A stretch of 64,000 nt of DNA from Spiroplasma clarkii (GCF_002795265.1 NZ_CP024870.1:1364001-1428000), one strand, 5' to 3'. Counted from the first letter of the stretch, positions 44,062-58,531 are shown. Notes: generated by a model not told the origin, from the sequence alone. Numbers and translations are program-made.

Positions 44062-45504
44062 TTACTTCAAAGTATTTTTAATCATTTTATTAATGATAGT
44101 TAAAGCAACATCAGGGTTAACATTTCCCCCAGTTTCTTTCATAAGTTGCCCCATTAAAGTTTTTTCAACTCTTTCTGGTCTGTTTTCATAATTTTCAACA
44201 ATTAGAGTTTGATTTTGTTTAACAATTGGGATTAATAAATCTTCAATAACTTTAACATCACTTATCAATTTTAAGTTATTTTCCTCAACAACTTGTAAAA
44301 CAGTCTTATCGCTTGCAAACACTATTGGTAACAATGTTTTTACATGTTTTGAAGAAATAACCCCTTGTTCTAATAAATTAATAATGTCACAAATATCTTG
44401 TGGTTGGAGTTGAGTTTTATCAATTGCTAAATTCTCCTTATTTAACAAGGCCTTAATATCAGCAGTCAAGTAATTTAAGACCTTAATCGGATCACACCCC
44501 AAGGCTACTGTGGCTTCAAAAAAGTTTGTTAACTCTAAACTTGCTAAGATGTAATTAACATCTTCAAGTTTCATTTTGTATTGTTCAACATAACGTTGGC
44601 GTTTTGTTGCGGCCAATTCAGGTGAACTTTTAATAATTCCTTCAATTCAAGATGGTGTTAACCTAATTGGAACAAGATTTGGTTCTCGAAAGTATTTATA
44701 ATCAATGCCATCACTTTTTACTCTCATTAAAACTGTTTCTTGTGTGTTTTCATCAAAACGTCTTGTTTCTTGACCAATAGTTTCACCATTCAACAAGGCT
44801 TGACTTTGTCTTCTAATTTCAAATTCAACTGCTTTTTTAATGTTATTTAATGAGTTTAAATTTTTAATTTCAACTTTTGAACCAAAAGTTGGATTTCCAT
44901 AAGGTCTTAAAGAAATATTAATATCACAACGTAATGAACCTTCATTCATTTTGACGTCACTTACTCCCAAAAACAATAAGATTTCACGCAAATTGTTCAC
45001 ATACTCAACTGCTTCTTCTGCTGAACGAATTTCAGGTTTTGAAACAATTTCAACTAAACCCACTCCACTACGGTTGTAATCAATATAGGTTAAATCACCA
45101 ATATGATTTTGTTTGGCAGTATCTTCTTCAATGTGGAGTCTCTCAATACTAATAGTTTTTTTACTACCATCAGTTAAAGTTATTTCCAAAGCACCTTCAC
45201 TACCAATTGGGTGAAATTGTTGAGTTATTTGAAATCCTTTAACTAAATCTGGGTAAAAATAGTTTTTACGATCAAATCTTAGTAAAGGGTTAATTTTCAT
45301 GTTTAAAGCATGACACGCTAAAATTGCTAATTTAACTCCAGCTTCATTTACTGTTGGCAGTGCTCCAGGGTATCCTAAATCTACTGCACTTACTTGTGTA
45401 TTTGGTTCTTCACCATAAGTCACAGGAGCAGGGGCAAACATTTTTGATTTTGTTTTTAATTCAACATGGTTTTCAATACCAATAATCACTTCAAAATTAG
45501 TCAT
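44062..45504 (-). CDS. gatB: Glutamyl/aspartyl-tRNA amidotransferase subunit B
   Basis: 480-residue GatB, which with GatA and GatC converts Glu-tRNA(Gln) (or Asp-tRNA(Asn)) to the amide form. N-terminal domain begins FEVIIGIENHVEL; conserved LHIEEDTAK, NRSGVGLVEIVS and CDINISLRP are visible; the C-terminal YqeY-like helical tail ends the chain. ATG 45504 with AAGGAGG eight bases before it overlaps gatA by eight bases, so the upstream TTG is rejected. Last gene of the ligA-gatCAB unit. Confidence 0.96.
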
Positions 45505-46945
45505 TTGCAAATCCTCCTTGTTGCACTAAGCCTTCAACATACTTAGCAGCTTGTAGTACCAATAAATCTGCTGTTGGTTTAGCATTTAAATTGATGCCAA
45601 TGGGCATTTCTTCTTTTTTAATGAAAGGAATAGTAATTGAAGGCATTCCATTAAAGTTTGCCAAAATTAGTAGATCTTGTAAGAAAACTTTTTCATCATC
45701 TTGACGATCTTCAACATCAACCCCAACAACCTCAGAAATTTTTGGAGCAATATCAAGTGCTGGAGGTAAAATTAAAATATCTACAAGTTCATATGCTTTT
45801 TGTAGTTCTTTAATAATTAAGGTTCTTACTTTTTTTGATTTTGCTAACAATAGTTCTTGGTTTTCTTTTCTTAATTGATAACTACCAATAACAAATCTTT
45901 TTTTAACATTCATTCCAAAACCACTTGCACGACTTTTTTTAATAGTTTCAATGTAATCTTTACCTTCAACTCGCTCACCAAAATTAATACCATCTAAATT
46001 TGAGTGAGTTGAAACAGCTTCTGAAAAAGAAATCATCATGTAAACAGCCGGTAAAGCATCAAGTAGTTTTTTACTAAAGTCAATTTCTATCACTTCATGG
46101 CCATCAGCTTTGATTTTTTGGTAAAGCTTTTCATAAGCTTTTGCTAACTTTCCATCAATATATTTTTGAACATCTTTAATGTAACCAAATTTGGCATTTT
46201 TATGTAAATCATTCAAATGACTTGCAAAATCTGCTGGATTGGCAATTGAAGTAAAATCTTTTTTATCAAACCCATATGTAGCATCACAAACTAGGGCCAT
46301 ATCTTCAACATTACGAGTAAAGTATCCTAAATGGTCTAAACTTGGAGCATAAGGAATAACTCCATACCTTGATAGACTACCATAAGTTGGTTTAAAACCA
46401 ACAACTCCTACAAAACTTGCAGGTTTTCTAATTGAATCACCTGTATCTGAACCTGTAGCGAATGGAACATAACCTTTAGCTACTGCATAAGCACTCCCAC
46501 TTGAACTACCTCCAGCAATGCGAGTGGTATCAAAAGGATTTGCTACTTTACCATTAAACCCAAATAAGCCAGTTCCTCCCATTCCTAATTCATCCAGAGT
46601 GGTTTTTCCAAGCAAGACTGTACTTTTATCTCTTAGTTTTTTAATAACAGTACTATCTTCAGTTGGTTGAAAATTACTTAGGATTTTTGAACCTGCAGTT
46701 GTTCTTAGATCCATGGTTCAAAAATTATCTTTTGCTAAATAAGGGATTCCACTTAAAATATTATCTTTATCAAAGTATTGCTCTAATTTTGAGTAATCTG
46801 GTTCCTCACAAATTGTCACTAAAAAATTTGAAGCAAAATCTTTTTGCATTGCTTGATAAACTGCTTTAATATAATCTCCCACTGAAATTGTTTTTGATTG
46901 GTATAATTTATGAATTTCAGTTATTGTTAAACCTAAAAGTTGCAT
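45497..46945 (-). CDS. gatA: Glutamyl/aspartyl-tRNA amidotransferase subunit A
   Basis: 482-residue amidase subunit of the GatCAB complex, releasing ammonia from glutamine. Amidase signature with catalytic Lys in AKDNF, the GGSSSGSA loop, and the cis-Ser/Ser pair region TGSDTGDSIRKPASF (the usual G-x-x-I-R follows). Stop of gatC abuts the start. Overlaps gatB by eight bases. Confidence 0.96.
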
Positions 46946-47236
46946 CTACTTCACCACCTTACTAATAACAACATACCCATCTTTTTGTGCTGGAGCATTT
47001 GCTAGTAATTGTGCTTTTGAAATTGTAGTGATGTCATCATCACTGCGTAAATAAGTATTTTCAGTGGCAAAAGGATGGTGACTTTCTGGAACATTTTCAG
47101 TATCTATTAAAAAAACCTTTTCAAATTTACTTAAAATATCATTTTCAGTTTTTAAAATTTCATTTTTTTCATGTTCAGTTAATTCAATTAAAACATCATC
47201 TGCTAAAACTTGAACAAATTCCTTAGTTATCTTCAT
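46946..47236 (-). CDS. gatC: Glutamyl/aspartyl-tRNA amidotransferase subunit C
   Basis: 96-residue GatC, which stabilises GatA on GatB. Matches by size, by place directly before gatA, and by the C-terminal AQLLANAPAQKDGYVVISKV. AGGAGA precedes the ATG. It starts four bases after ligA and ends flush with the gatA start. Confidence 0.95.
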   Translation of the reverse strand: MKITKEFVQVLADDVLIELTEHEKNEILKTENDILSKFEKVFLIDTENVPESHHPFATENTYLRSDDDITTISKAQLLANAPAQKDGYVVISKVVK

Positions 47237-47240
47237 ATTT

Positions 47241-49235
<1,995 letters not shown>

Positions 49236-49249
49236 ACAAAAATCCTCTA

Positions 49250-50857
49250 TTTAATTCAGTTATATTTTTTGATAATTTTTAATTGCTCTGGTTTACGAGC
49301 ATCAACTTTGTTACACAACCAAATAACCAAGACATTGGCTACCACCATTCCTTGAATGATCATAATTATTCCATTGGAACTAGTCATACTTGGGTAAAAA
49401 AGGTTGATGAATTTTACAACAATTGGGTTATAAAATGTCAAATATGATATTAACATTAAATCGACACTATCTGTTAAAAAATCTTTTTTGAATTTTGCTC
49501 TCACAAAAAATCACACAAGTGCTACTACAAGTATTGCCAAAGCAATTATAAAAGTAGTAATATATCGAGCACTTTCTCACTTAATAATTGTTGTTCACAC
49601 ATAAATAAAGTTTAAGTAGTTGTTTTCTGAATCCACAAAGCTTGTACCAGAGTTCAAAGTCATTCCAATAGATATCACCATAAAAATACTTGGTAAAATC
49701 AAACTTACTAAGCGAATCCGGCTATCAACAAAGGTCTCAAACTTAGTAACTACTGAATAATTGTTGGTCATTGCTGCTGCAATGACTAATAATAGTAATA
49801 GTAGAGCTGAAAAAATAATAGCTTGGATGTACAATTTCAAGATAATGTTGTAAAAACAAATATCAATTAAAGCAAACATTGATATTTTTAAAATATCTTT
49901 GGTAAAGTTGCGAGTAAATTTTCTTTGAATTACAAAGAACAAACAATAAATTAAAAAGACAATGTGATAAGAACTATCTCATGAGAAGGAAATATAACCT
50001 CCCAGAACCATTCCAATAAATGTGGCTTTGTGTCTTTCTCGATAATCCATTGAAGTATAATTCAAAGTTAAAACTATGGCATAAAAAATTAGGTTAACAA
50101 ACATAACTTCACCACTTCAAAAACTAAAGCCATAAATTGAAAGAACTAATTTTGTGGAAACAAAGAATACTAATGAAACCACTAGAGTGACATATTCCAT
50201 TAATTTTGTTCTTTTTTTTGCAAATGATTCATACATTGTAATAAAAACTGATGTTGAAATAACAGCTTCAATGATAAAAGTAAAAGGAATAATAACATCT
50301 TGAATTTGATAAGTTGAAGCTCTGGAAAGAATCACAGCAGAAATTTGGAATGTTTGTCAACTTTCAAAAGGTTTGAAACCTAAAAAATTATAAAATGTTG
50401 AGTTATTAAAAAAGGATACAGGGTTATCTCTTAATCAATAAATTATTGAAAGGACATTTTTGTGTCTGGCAAAGTTTTCTGTTGCAAAATATTGATGACC
50501 AGCATAACTAATTCCTGCAATAACTGCTAAACAAATTAAAAATACTAATGATTTTTGTGAAATAAACCCAGCTGTTATTCAAAACTTTAAAAAAATTAAA
50601 CAAAATATCAAGTAAATTATTGTAAGTGTAAATAAGTAATAGACAAAGAAAACATAAGGAATAACAGATATCAATTGTAACGGGAATGAAAAAATTGAAA
50701 TAAAGGTAAAATAAGCAAAAAAACCACCAGCTATATATGAGAAGGGATTTGTTATTTTAAAGCGTAGTAGTTCAAAAATGATAGCTCCTGATGTATAGAA
50801 AATAAAAATCATCAAAGTTGAGATCAAAATTGGCACTCATATGTTTATGTTTGTCAT
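49250..50857 (-). CDS. Multipass membrane protein, function unknown
   Basis: Predicted 535-residue protein with about 11-13 hydrophobic segments and few charged loops; one hydrophilic outer loop (about residues 110-150) contains aromatic and basic residues. The layout is reminiscent of O-antigen ligase/polymerase or GT-C-type membrane enzymes, but no signature is decisive. AGGTGA precedes ATG 50857; the stop is TAA at 49250, two codons beyond a UGA. It lies between a MOP-like flippase and ligA, on the same strand. Confidence 0.72.
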
Positions 50858-50922
50858 ATTATTCACCTAAAATAATTATAACATCTTAACTCCTTCCCCA
50901 ATAAAAAGACTTATTTTTATCT

Positions 50923-50949
50923 AAAAAACCAAACTTTAAGTTTGGTTGC
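50923..50949 (-). terminator. Terminator after the flippase gene
   Basis: Inverted repeat AACCAAACTT/AAGTTTGGTT with a T tract on the minus strand, just past the stop at 50952. Confidence 0.7.
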
Positions 50950-50951
50950 AA

Positions 50952-52892
50952 TTATTCTTTACCTTTTAGTACATAAATTTTTGCATTTTTGGAAACAATT
51001 TCAACATGATCATTGTCAATATCTAAAGTATCTGTGAAATTTTTCTCATCAATTGCATACATAGCTGCAGCAAGTTGATTGGAGTTGTCAACAATTTCTT
51101 GTTTGTCAATTCCATATTCTTCAAAACGTTGTTGGCGCATTGCCTCAGCTTTTTTACTTAAAAAACTACTTATTATTGGTAGATTTTGAATGATACCATT
51201 CATCATTTTTGGAGAAAAAGCATATGCCATTAGTAGTAAACCAACTGTAGAAATAGCAATTGTTGAGAAGAACAAGGCCACTAGTGGTCCTAGTTTTGCA
51301 TCTCCTGTGGCATATTCTGCCACACCTAAATATGGATTTAATAAGTAAACATTTAAAATACTTATTAAAATAATTGGAGTTATTAAGATTGCAAAATTAT
51401 TAGCAACATATTTAAAGTTTGAATTATAAGTTGCATATTTTCACACATATGCCCATAAGTACATGTAACGAATTAATAAAGTAATTATTTTTAAACCATA
51501 CATTACCCCCAAAGCAATGACTAAACAGTTTTCTCCCCCAAGTTGTAATGCATTAATAATATAAGTTATCACAAAAGCAGCCACAACATAACTAAATCCT
51601 AAGTAATTTTGGAATTTTGAAACTTCTGCATAGCGCCCTTTGGCTTGAATAATTGTAGTTTGAGCTTCACACATAATAATTAAAGCAGTTGTGGCTGCAT
51701 AAAGAATTGAAAATCTTGGGTTAAAGAACATAAACTCAAAAACCCTAGTATCCATTATTGCCGAATCAGTTCCAGCACTTAAACTACTTGCTGCTAAATT
51801 TCCATATAAAGCACTAACAAAGTATGGTGATAATACTGCCATATTTATAAAAGTAAAGCCTGCAATTAAATATGTATAAAGTTCATATTTAACATAGCTT
51901 TCTCAACTCAAACGCCCCCGCTTGGTAACTAAGGTTACAAAGAATTCTCTAAAAGAGGTAATGAAATTAGTCATTATTAAGCGAGTGTTTACAGCAATCA
52001 CCAAATAAAGTGACAAAGTTGATGAAACATTAAGTCCCAACACTAATGAAGCCACCAAGATATCGCTATTTAACAAAATACTTGTCCCCAAAGTTGAGAT
52101 CATAATTTTGTTTTTTGTAGTAGATAAACGATAGGTATTGAATTCCCGATAATATTTTAATCAGACATTTTTTTTCTTGACATAAAAATAAATCATTAAT
52201 CCTTTTAAAGGTCCATAAATAAACATTGATAAAAATGGAATAACTGGATTGACGTTTGTGACTCCCAACAAAATAAACATAATTGAGTAAACAATAATGT
52301 CAGTAAATAAAATCACAATTCTTCGCACTGTGTTTTTGTTTTCTGCTGCCAAAATATTTTCATAAACTGCAAAAAAGTAGGCAGTAAAGAAATTTTTTAA
52401 ACTAAAAGTTAGAGTAATTCCCAATAAAACTCAATATGATGCTAAGGCAGCATTTGGACTAAGGTTACCCCCAATATCTGAACCAACAATGACAATCCCG
52501 ATTTCTTTTCATGAATCTGGTGAAAATATTGGCCCACTAGCAGTTACCCCAGCATATAATGGATATGCCAAACTTGCCAGTACTGCTAAAATTAACCCTG
52601 AGATTGCTCCCTTACGATAATTTTTTTTAGCAGTTGAATAAATTTCATTAGCAGTAATTCAATCATTTTGAACAATTGGTTTAACTAATAAAATTGTAGT
52701 AGCAACTCCTAAAGCTGCATCTGCAGTCATTATTATCATTGAAAATGATGATACCAAGCGGATAAAACCATTAAATTGAGAACCAAATGTTGACAAAACA
52801 AAGAAAATAGTTAGAAATTGAATCACTGCATTTAATAGTGAGATCATTGTTCCAACAATTGTACTAAATATACCTTGTCTTGTAGATACCAT
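50952..52892 (-). CDS. MOP-superfamily flippase-like membrane protein
   Basis: Predicted 646-residue membrane protein with about 12-14 helices. The N-terminus, with a polar helix 1 and GIFSTIVGTMISLLNAVIQF, and the regularly spaced helices suggest a polysaccharide/lipid flippase of the Wzx/MviN type; the C-terminal 120 residues are soluble (KKAEAMRQQRFEEYG ...). GGAGAACGG precedes the ATG. Known role of the family: moving lipid-linked sugars across the membrane. It follows the pseudouridine synthase by 37 bp and is followed by a terminator, then the multipass protein. Identification is moderate. Confidence 0.65.
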
Positions 52893-52929
52893 AACCGTTC
52901 TCCATTTCTTACTTTTTTAATTTTACCAT

Positions 52930-53823
52930 TTAAATGGTGGCTTTTGAATGAAATTCTTTCCCATTTAAATAACTCAAGTGATCTGTAAAGTTTTTAAACA
53001 ATAATTTATAAGCCACTAATCCAATTCTTTTATCTGTATTTCTTGGTGCTCCATATTTAAAATCCCCAACTATTGGGCAATCATAAAAAGCACTAATGCA
53101 ACGAATTTGGTGTTTTCGACCTGAAATTAATAACACTTCTAAAATATTGTTTTTCTCATCAAACCATCTGTGTAACTGCATACATTCTTTTGATTTCCCA
53201 TTAGTTCGTTTGGAGAAAAACCCTCTTTTTTCAGCCTCACTATACTCAATGTAACCATGAATGCGACCCAGTTCAATGGTGTTATTAGTTAATTTAACAA
53301 GATAATATTTTTTAATTTTATCCTTATTTTTAATAGCATCAAGTAAAGAATCTAATGAAATTTTATTTTTAGCATAAATTACTAGTCCTTGAGTTAGTTT
53401 ATCTAAACGATGAACATGACTTATAACAAATGAATTTTCAGCAGCAATATCATATTGGTTTGAACTTATCAAATAACTTTGCACCATAAGGTCCAAACAA
53501 ATGTTATAGGGGGAATGCATTTCTAAGTTAGTAGGTTTATCAACTATCAAAAGGTTTTCATCTTCATAAATAATTTCTAATGTTGAAAAATCAACTAACT
53601 CCTCAGTTTGACGTTTGACCACAGATTCACTATCATAAACCTTGACTTCATCACCTAATTCAAGTTTTAATTTATGATCTTTAATTCTTTTGCCATTAAC
53701 TTTAATTTTATTGGTGCGAAACCATTTATAAATTATTGATAAATTGGTGGCTTTAAAATTTTTCTTAATAAAGTTGAATAGTGTTTGACCTGCATCATTA
53801 CTATTCACAGTTAGTATTGTCAT
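52930..53823 (-). CDS. RluA-family 23S rRNA pseudouridine synthase
   Basis: Predicted 297-residue enzyme that turns uridine to pseudouridine in rRNA. N-terminal S4-like domain (about 1-75, with WFRTNKIKVNGKRIKD), then the catalytic domain with HRLDKLTQGLVIYAKN, whose Asp is the catalytic residue, and the C-terminal GRKHQIR segment typical of RluC/RluD. Which uridines are modified cannot be told. Start ATG 53823 with AGGGAGAAG before it lies inside the end of the CPBP gene. Confidence 0.93.
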   Translation of the reverse strand: MTILTVNSNDAGQTLFNFIKKNFKATNLSIIYKWFRTNKIKVNGKRIKDHKLKLELGDEVKVYDSESVVKRQTEELVDFSTLEIIYEDENLLIVDKPTNLEMHSPYNICLDLMVQSYLISSNQYDIAAENSFVISHVHRLDKLTQGLVIYAKNKISLDSLLDAIKNKDKIKKYYLVKLTNNTIELGRIHGYIEYSEAEKRGFFSKRTNGKSKECMQLHRWFDEKNNILEVLLISGRKHQIRCISAFYDCPIVGDFKYGAPRNTDKRIGLVAYKLLFKNFTDHLSYLNGKEFHSKATI

Positions 53824-54848
53824 AAACTTCTCCCTATAAGTACATTATTTATAATTACTATGAATGACAAGGCATTATTGAATAGATGGGTTCATCAACA
53901 TGCCACAGTATTGCCTTTAGTTCATAAAAACACTCCACTAAAGACAAATCCAGCAACAGTATATGATAAAGCATGAGCATAATCACCAGTTATACCATAA
54001 TGAACAAATCCAAAAGCGATGGCACTAGTTACAAATCCAAATCATCGATTTGAAGTATTAAGGTTTCAACAGTAGCGATAAACTATTTCTTCAATAAGTG
54101 GTGCGATTAAAACCGTATAAATAAAAATAGATAGAGCATAAATAGTCTTTTCTGTTCTGGTGGCATCATCACCCTTTAAAATACCTATAATTGAACTTTG
54201 ATTATTTGAGTCAGTACTTGGAGCTCATAAATTCTCTAACTGGCTAACCCCAATTTGAGCCACAAATAAGACAAAGGCACCAACTAGAGCTGTTAAAAAT
54301 AATGGTAAAAATCTTTTACTTAATGATTCTTTGAAATTCTTAACAAAATTTTTGTCAATAATAAAAACCATAAGCAAAACAGTACCACAACTAATAATCA
54401 TAATCCAAATATTAAGCATTGCTTCAAGGAATTGATTTTTATTTAATAATTGACCAATAACCATTGACAGAGCAATTGCAAATGCAATTGGTAAAACTGA
54501 GTAAAAGAATAATCATGCCTTACCATTGTATATATAGTTTTTTTCTCTACCAATCAAAACAACAAACCCTACAAATATTGAAATAATTTGTAAAATTTGC
54601 ACATAAGATGCAACACTTTGGTTTTCACTTTTACCAAGTCCAAAAACCAATGTAGCAATTACTGAAAAAGTAAATGGGATAATGATGGCTGTTACTACAA
54701 ATATCATCCCATTAACCTTTCAATTGCCCTTATCAAACTCAAATTTATGTTCTAAACCATAGTATTTATTTTGAAATTTTTGAAATGAGTTTAGTTCTTT
54801 TTCTGGTTCTTGTTCATCAATTGGTATGAACTGTCCTAAATCTTCCAT
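53811..54848 (-). CDS. CPBP family intramembrane protease
   Basis: Predicted 345-residue Rce1/Abi-type membrane protein with about eight helices. The three CPBP motifs are present in order: EEIVYRY (E-E-x-x-x-R), FGFVHY (F-x-x-x-H) and HLFNN (H-x-x-x-N), all near the C-terminus. Family members cleave membrane-embedded peptides, including bacteriocin or signal-peptide remnants; substrate here is unknown. AGGTGA precedes ATG 54848. The end overlaps the start of the pseudouridine synthase gene by 13 bases. Confidence 0.88.
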
Positions 54849-54883
54849 TTTAATCACCTGAATATATTTTACTTTATTTCCTT

Positions 54884-54913
54884 AAAAAACTCATTTCTTA
54901 TGAAATGAGTTTA
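54884..54913 (-). terminator. Terminator after budA
   Basis: Perfect 11-bp hairpin AAACTCATTTC-TTAT-GAAATGAGTTT with a T tract, close behind the budA stop at 54921. Confidence 0.85.
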
Positions 54914-54920
54914 AATTTTT

Positions 54921-55613
54921 TTAGTCATTATGTCCTTCAAGCTTTTTAATTTCTGCTTGAACATCAGTTTGATCAAAATTTTTGGCTCCTAACTTTAAAG
55001 CAATTTCAGCAATAGTACATTGACTCATTGTTCCTTGTTTTAAAGTAAAGTTTAAAACATGACCTCCACTATTTAAATCGCTAGTTAAAAAATGAAAATG
55101 AACTCCCTCAACCCCAATGGTGTTTAAATAACGAGGTGTATAAAATCCCACTATTGTTCCAGTTTGATTTTGAAAGTGCATTTCACTTTGAACATCATTA
55201 ATTTCAAACATTTTTTTATAAGGTTTTACTTGTTTTCTCACAGTTCTAGTAGAAACTTGTTCAAATTCACCTTCAATTTTAATTGCAATAATTTTTGAAC
55301 TAGCTGTAGAATTTAAGATTTGGTCTAAAACTTCTGGCTGTTTAAGATTTGTAAGTTTGACTGTCGTTTCAGGAGTAAACTTACAAATTGACAAAAATGG
55401 TGAACGATAATTTTGGTCAACAATATTGACACTTCCATCAGCTAAAAGTTGGTAAAATACCCCATTTAAAACAATCATTTCTCCATCAAGAGAATCAAAA
55501 GTTCCTAAGCCAAAATCACCTTGATCTTTGAAATCAACATAGTTGATTTCTCCCTCATAATTTCCTTGAACTAATGAAGTAATTGTTGAATACTGAAATA
55601 ATTTTGTAGGCAT
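54921..55613 (-). CDS. budA: Alpha-acetolactate decarboxylase
   Basis: 230-residue enzyme converting acetolactate to acetoin and CO2. Metal site HFHF then GGH in VEGVHFHFLTSDLNSGGH; N-terminal KLFQYSTITSLVQGNYEG and the GDFGLGTFDSLDGEM segment are typical. Family length. It starts three bases after alsS and ends in a terminator, so the pair forms one acetoin operon. Confidence 0.96.
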   Translation of the reverse strand: MPTKLFQYSTITSLVQGNYEGEINYVDFKDQGDFGLGTFDSLDGEMIVLNGVFYQLLADGSVNIVDQNYRSPFLSICKFTPETTVKLTNLKQPEVLDQILNSTASSKIIAIKIEGEFEQVSTRTVRKQVKPYKKMFEINDVQSEMHFQNQTGTIVGFYTPRYLNTIGVEGVHFHFLTSDLNSGGHVLNFTLKQGTMSQCTIAEIALKLGAKNFDQTDVQAEIKKLEGHND

Positions 55614-55616
55614 TTT

Positions 55617-57308
55617 TTATTCAACCCCTTCTAACAACATGTTTCCTAAAATAATGTTGTCAGCGTAGTCAATTGGTACATCAACCACAGCAACTCCCTT
55701 GTATGCAAGAGCTTCTCTTAAAATTTCACCTAATTGGGCAGGGTTATTTACTTTAAAACCTTTGGCTCCAAATGCTTCTGCATATTTTGCAAAATCTACA
55801 TCTCCAAGAGTTGTAGCAGCTCCTTTACCATATTTAGCAACTTGTTGGAAATCAACCATATTGTAGGCTGAGTCATTTCAAATTATATGAGTAATATTTA
55901 GCTTTTCACGAACTGCTGTTTCAAGTTCTTGACCACTAAATAAGAAACCTCCATCTCCAGATAGCGAAATTACTTTTTTGCCAGGGTTTAAAAATGATCC
56001 AGCCATTGCTCATGGCAGGGCAACTCCAAGAGTTTGCATTCCATTTGAGAATAAAAGTTTTCTTGGTTCATATGACTTAAAGTTACGGGCCATTCAAATA
56101 TAAATTGAACCAACATCTGTTGTAATAATGGTATTATTGTCTACTGTTGAGAATTTTTCATCATCAATTATTTGACGTAATTCTCACATAAATTGTAGTG
56201 GGTGAGTAATATCTTCATGATACTTAAATAGTTTGGTGATATTTTCAAATTTATCTTTTAATTTTGTCAAGAATTCTTCATTTTCTTTTGGAATTTGATA
56301 ATTTTCCTTCTCTAATAGTTCAGATAGTTTTTTAATGGTTCTTTTAATACTACCAATTAATTCAATATGTGGTCGGTAATAATTGTCAATTTCAGAAATA
56401 ACATAATCCATATGGTAAATTTTTTTATTAATGTCTTTATTTCAAATTTCAGGATCATATTCAATTGGGTCAAAACCAACAGTGATTACTAGGTCTGATT
56501 TATCAAGCAACAAGTCACCTGGTTGGTTTTTAAAGAGACCAACTCTTCCATAAAATGTGTCTTCTAAATGTTTTGGAATGATTCCAGCCCCTTGAAAAGT
56601 TTCTACAACCGGTAATTTAATTACTGATAATAATTCACGAATTGCAGCCACAGTTGGATCATCGCTAGCTCTCATACCCAATAGTAAAACAGGTAATTTT
56701 GCTTGTTTAATATCAGAAACTAATTGTTCTAACATTTCAAGATTGGCATGTCCCAATTTTACCAAAGTGGTTGGTTTTAATGGTTCAAACTCAGTTTCCT
56801 CAGTTGAAACATCAGCAGGAATAGATAAGAAAGTAGCTCCCTTTCTTCCAGAAATTGCTGTTTTATAAAGGTTTGTGATTGATTCACTAACATTGGCTGC
56901 TGATAAAACTTCTTCAGCAACTTTTGTTAGCGGAGTCATTGCTGCCACATTGTTCATGGCTTGATGTCTTCTTTTAGTCATGTCTTGTCTCTTAACATTT
57001 CCCCCAATTGCTAAAACAGGATCAGATTCACTGGTTGCAGTAACTAAACCAGTGGCCAGGTTTGAAACTCCAGGACCTGAAGTTACTAAAACAACTCCTG
57101 GTTTTCCTGAAATTCTTCCCATTCCTTGTGCAATTAAAGCTGCATTTTGTTCATGGCGACAAACTATTAGTTTGGGACCATTTTTACGATTGTCAATTTC
57201 ATCAATAATTTTGTCAATTTTAGCTCCAGGTACTGTGAAAATATATTCAACCCCATGGTTGATTAAAGTATCAGCTACCAATGAAGCTCCTGTGTTTTTC
57301 TTTTTCAT
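55617..57308 (-). CDS. alsS: Catabolic acetolactate synthase
   Basis: 563-residue TPP enzyme joining two pyruvates into acetolactate. N-terminal [13 protein letters not shown], catalytic Glu in [20 protein letters not shown], and the TPP-binding [12 protein letters not shown] near residue 440. The NGAKID-type N-terminus and lack of a regulatory subunit fit the catabolic AlsS type rather than the biosynthetic IlvB. GAGGTAAATATT precedes the ATG; a -10 TATAAT lies at 57436-57441 on the minus strand, giving a leader of about 120 nt. Followed at once by budA. Confidence 0.96.
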
Positions 57309-57435
57309 AATATTTACCTCTTATCTAATGCACTTTTAATTATATGACTATTACAAGAAAAAAATTTTTAAAGTTTCTTTTAACAATAACCCCAATATAA
57401 CCTAAAAATACAATTAATTACCTCTCTCTAGTTAT

Positions 57436-57441
57436 ATTATA
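57436..57441 (-). promoter_or_regulatory. Probable -10 of the alsS-budA promoter
   Basis: TATAAT on the minus strand 120-130 bp before alsS; a -35 is weak (TAGTAA at a 16-bp spacing). The leader has a possible AAGAAA/TTTCTT hairpin but no clear riboswitch. Confidence 0.4.
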
Positions 57442-57497
57442 CTCTAATCAGTGTTTTTTACTAAATCCCCAACTAACAAGGGTGCAAAAAAAATATC

Positions 57498-57534
57498 AAA
57501 AGAGCCTATTTCTAGTGCTCTTTTGAAAAAATAA
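57498..57534 (-). terminator. Terminator after the membrane protein at 57575
   Basis: Hairpin AAAAGAGC ... GCTCTTTT with a 21-nt loop, ending the eda-ABC unit before the alsS promoter. Confidence 0.6.
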
Positions 57535-57574
57535 AGAAGAAAATCTCGAGAATTTGTTTGCTTTAATCTAACTT

Positions 57575-58531
57575 TTAATCTTGACTCTTTTCATAATTAG
57601 ATTTTTGCTGTGAACTTGGTCTCTTTTCAGCTCAATTGCTTTGCAATTGCTTAATCTCTGCCAGTGATTTAGCATTTTTAATTTTCCTCAAATAAGCTCT
57701 GGTTCCAGCAATATCATCAATTTTTTTAAACTTTAGTCTTTTTAAATATAAAGTTTTTGCAACAATTAAAATAATTAAAGTGCCAATAATTGTAAACATT
57801 AGTCCTAAAATTAGTCCAAGATTTGTCCCAATTCTTCAGTACAAATCATACTTACCAGCAAAGTAAACATCAACATAATCAAAATTTCAGGCTTGAACAT
57901 ATGATGCTTGTAAAAAGTTCATTGCTAAACGATTTGGCATAATGTAACTTAAACTATTTAAAACTTTAATATTAACAATTGAATAAAATGGGAACGTGCA
58001 CCCCATAGCATTATAAGTAATCATATGAAAAGCTACAATTAAAATTTGACAAGCGACTGTGGACTTAATATAACTAAAACAAAAGTAAGTAAATAAAATA
58101 CAAGTTAGCCAAAACAGAAGGTAAGCACCAAAAAAGATTGTTAGTGAAAACCAAGTTAGATAACGCAGTTGTTCAGTATATAATAACCCAACTCCAAAAA
58201 ACAATATTGAACCAATAGTGTTAATAAGAAAATTAAATAACATGGTTGCAAAAATGTAAGTAAAACTACTTACTTTGTTATATGCAAGTCTTTGGTAAAA
58301 CTGTTTTTGTTTATGAGTATTTAAACTTTTTAAATAAACAATTGTAGTATTGGTGATTGTTAAGGTCGCAATGGTAGCAGAAATCACAAAGGGATCTCCA
58401 ACTCTAATTTCTAACCAAATTATTCCTAAACACAAAGCTAAAATTCATGACAAGAAAATATACATTGGTGATTTCCGATACAAGCCAAATTCTAATATCA
58501 AAATTTGTTTTATAACTTTACTATTTTTCAT
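57575..58531 (-). CDS. ABC-associated membrane protein (second permease)
   Basis: Predicted 318-residue protein with six to seven hydrophobic segments; a lysine-rich, Gln/Ser-rich cytoplasmic tail (KRLKFKKIDDIAGTRAYL ... SQQKSNYEKSQD) ends the chain. It overlaps the preceding membrane gene by 11 bases. With the gene at 58521-59468 and the degenerate ATPase it looks like an ABC-2-type transporter of two membrane subunits. Function unknown. Confidence 0.7.
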
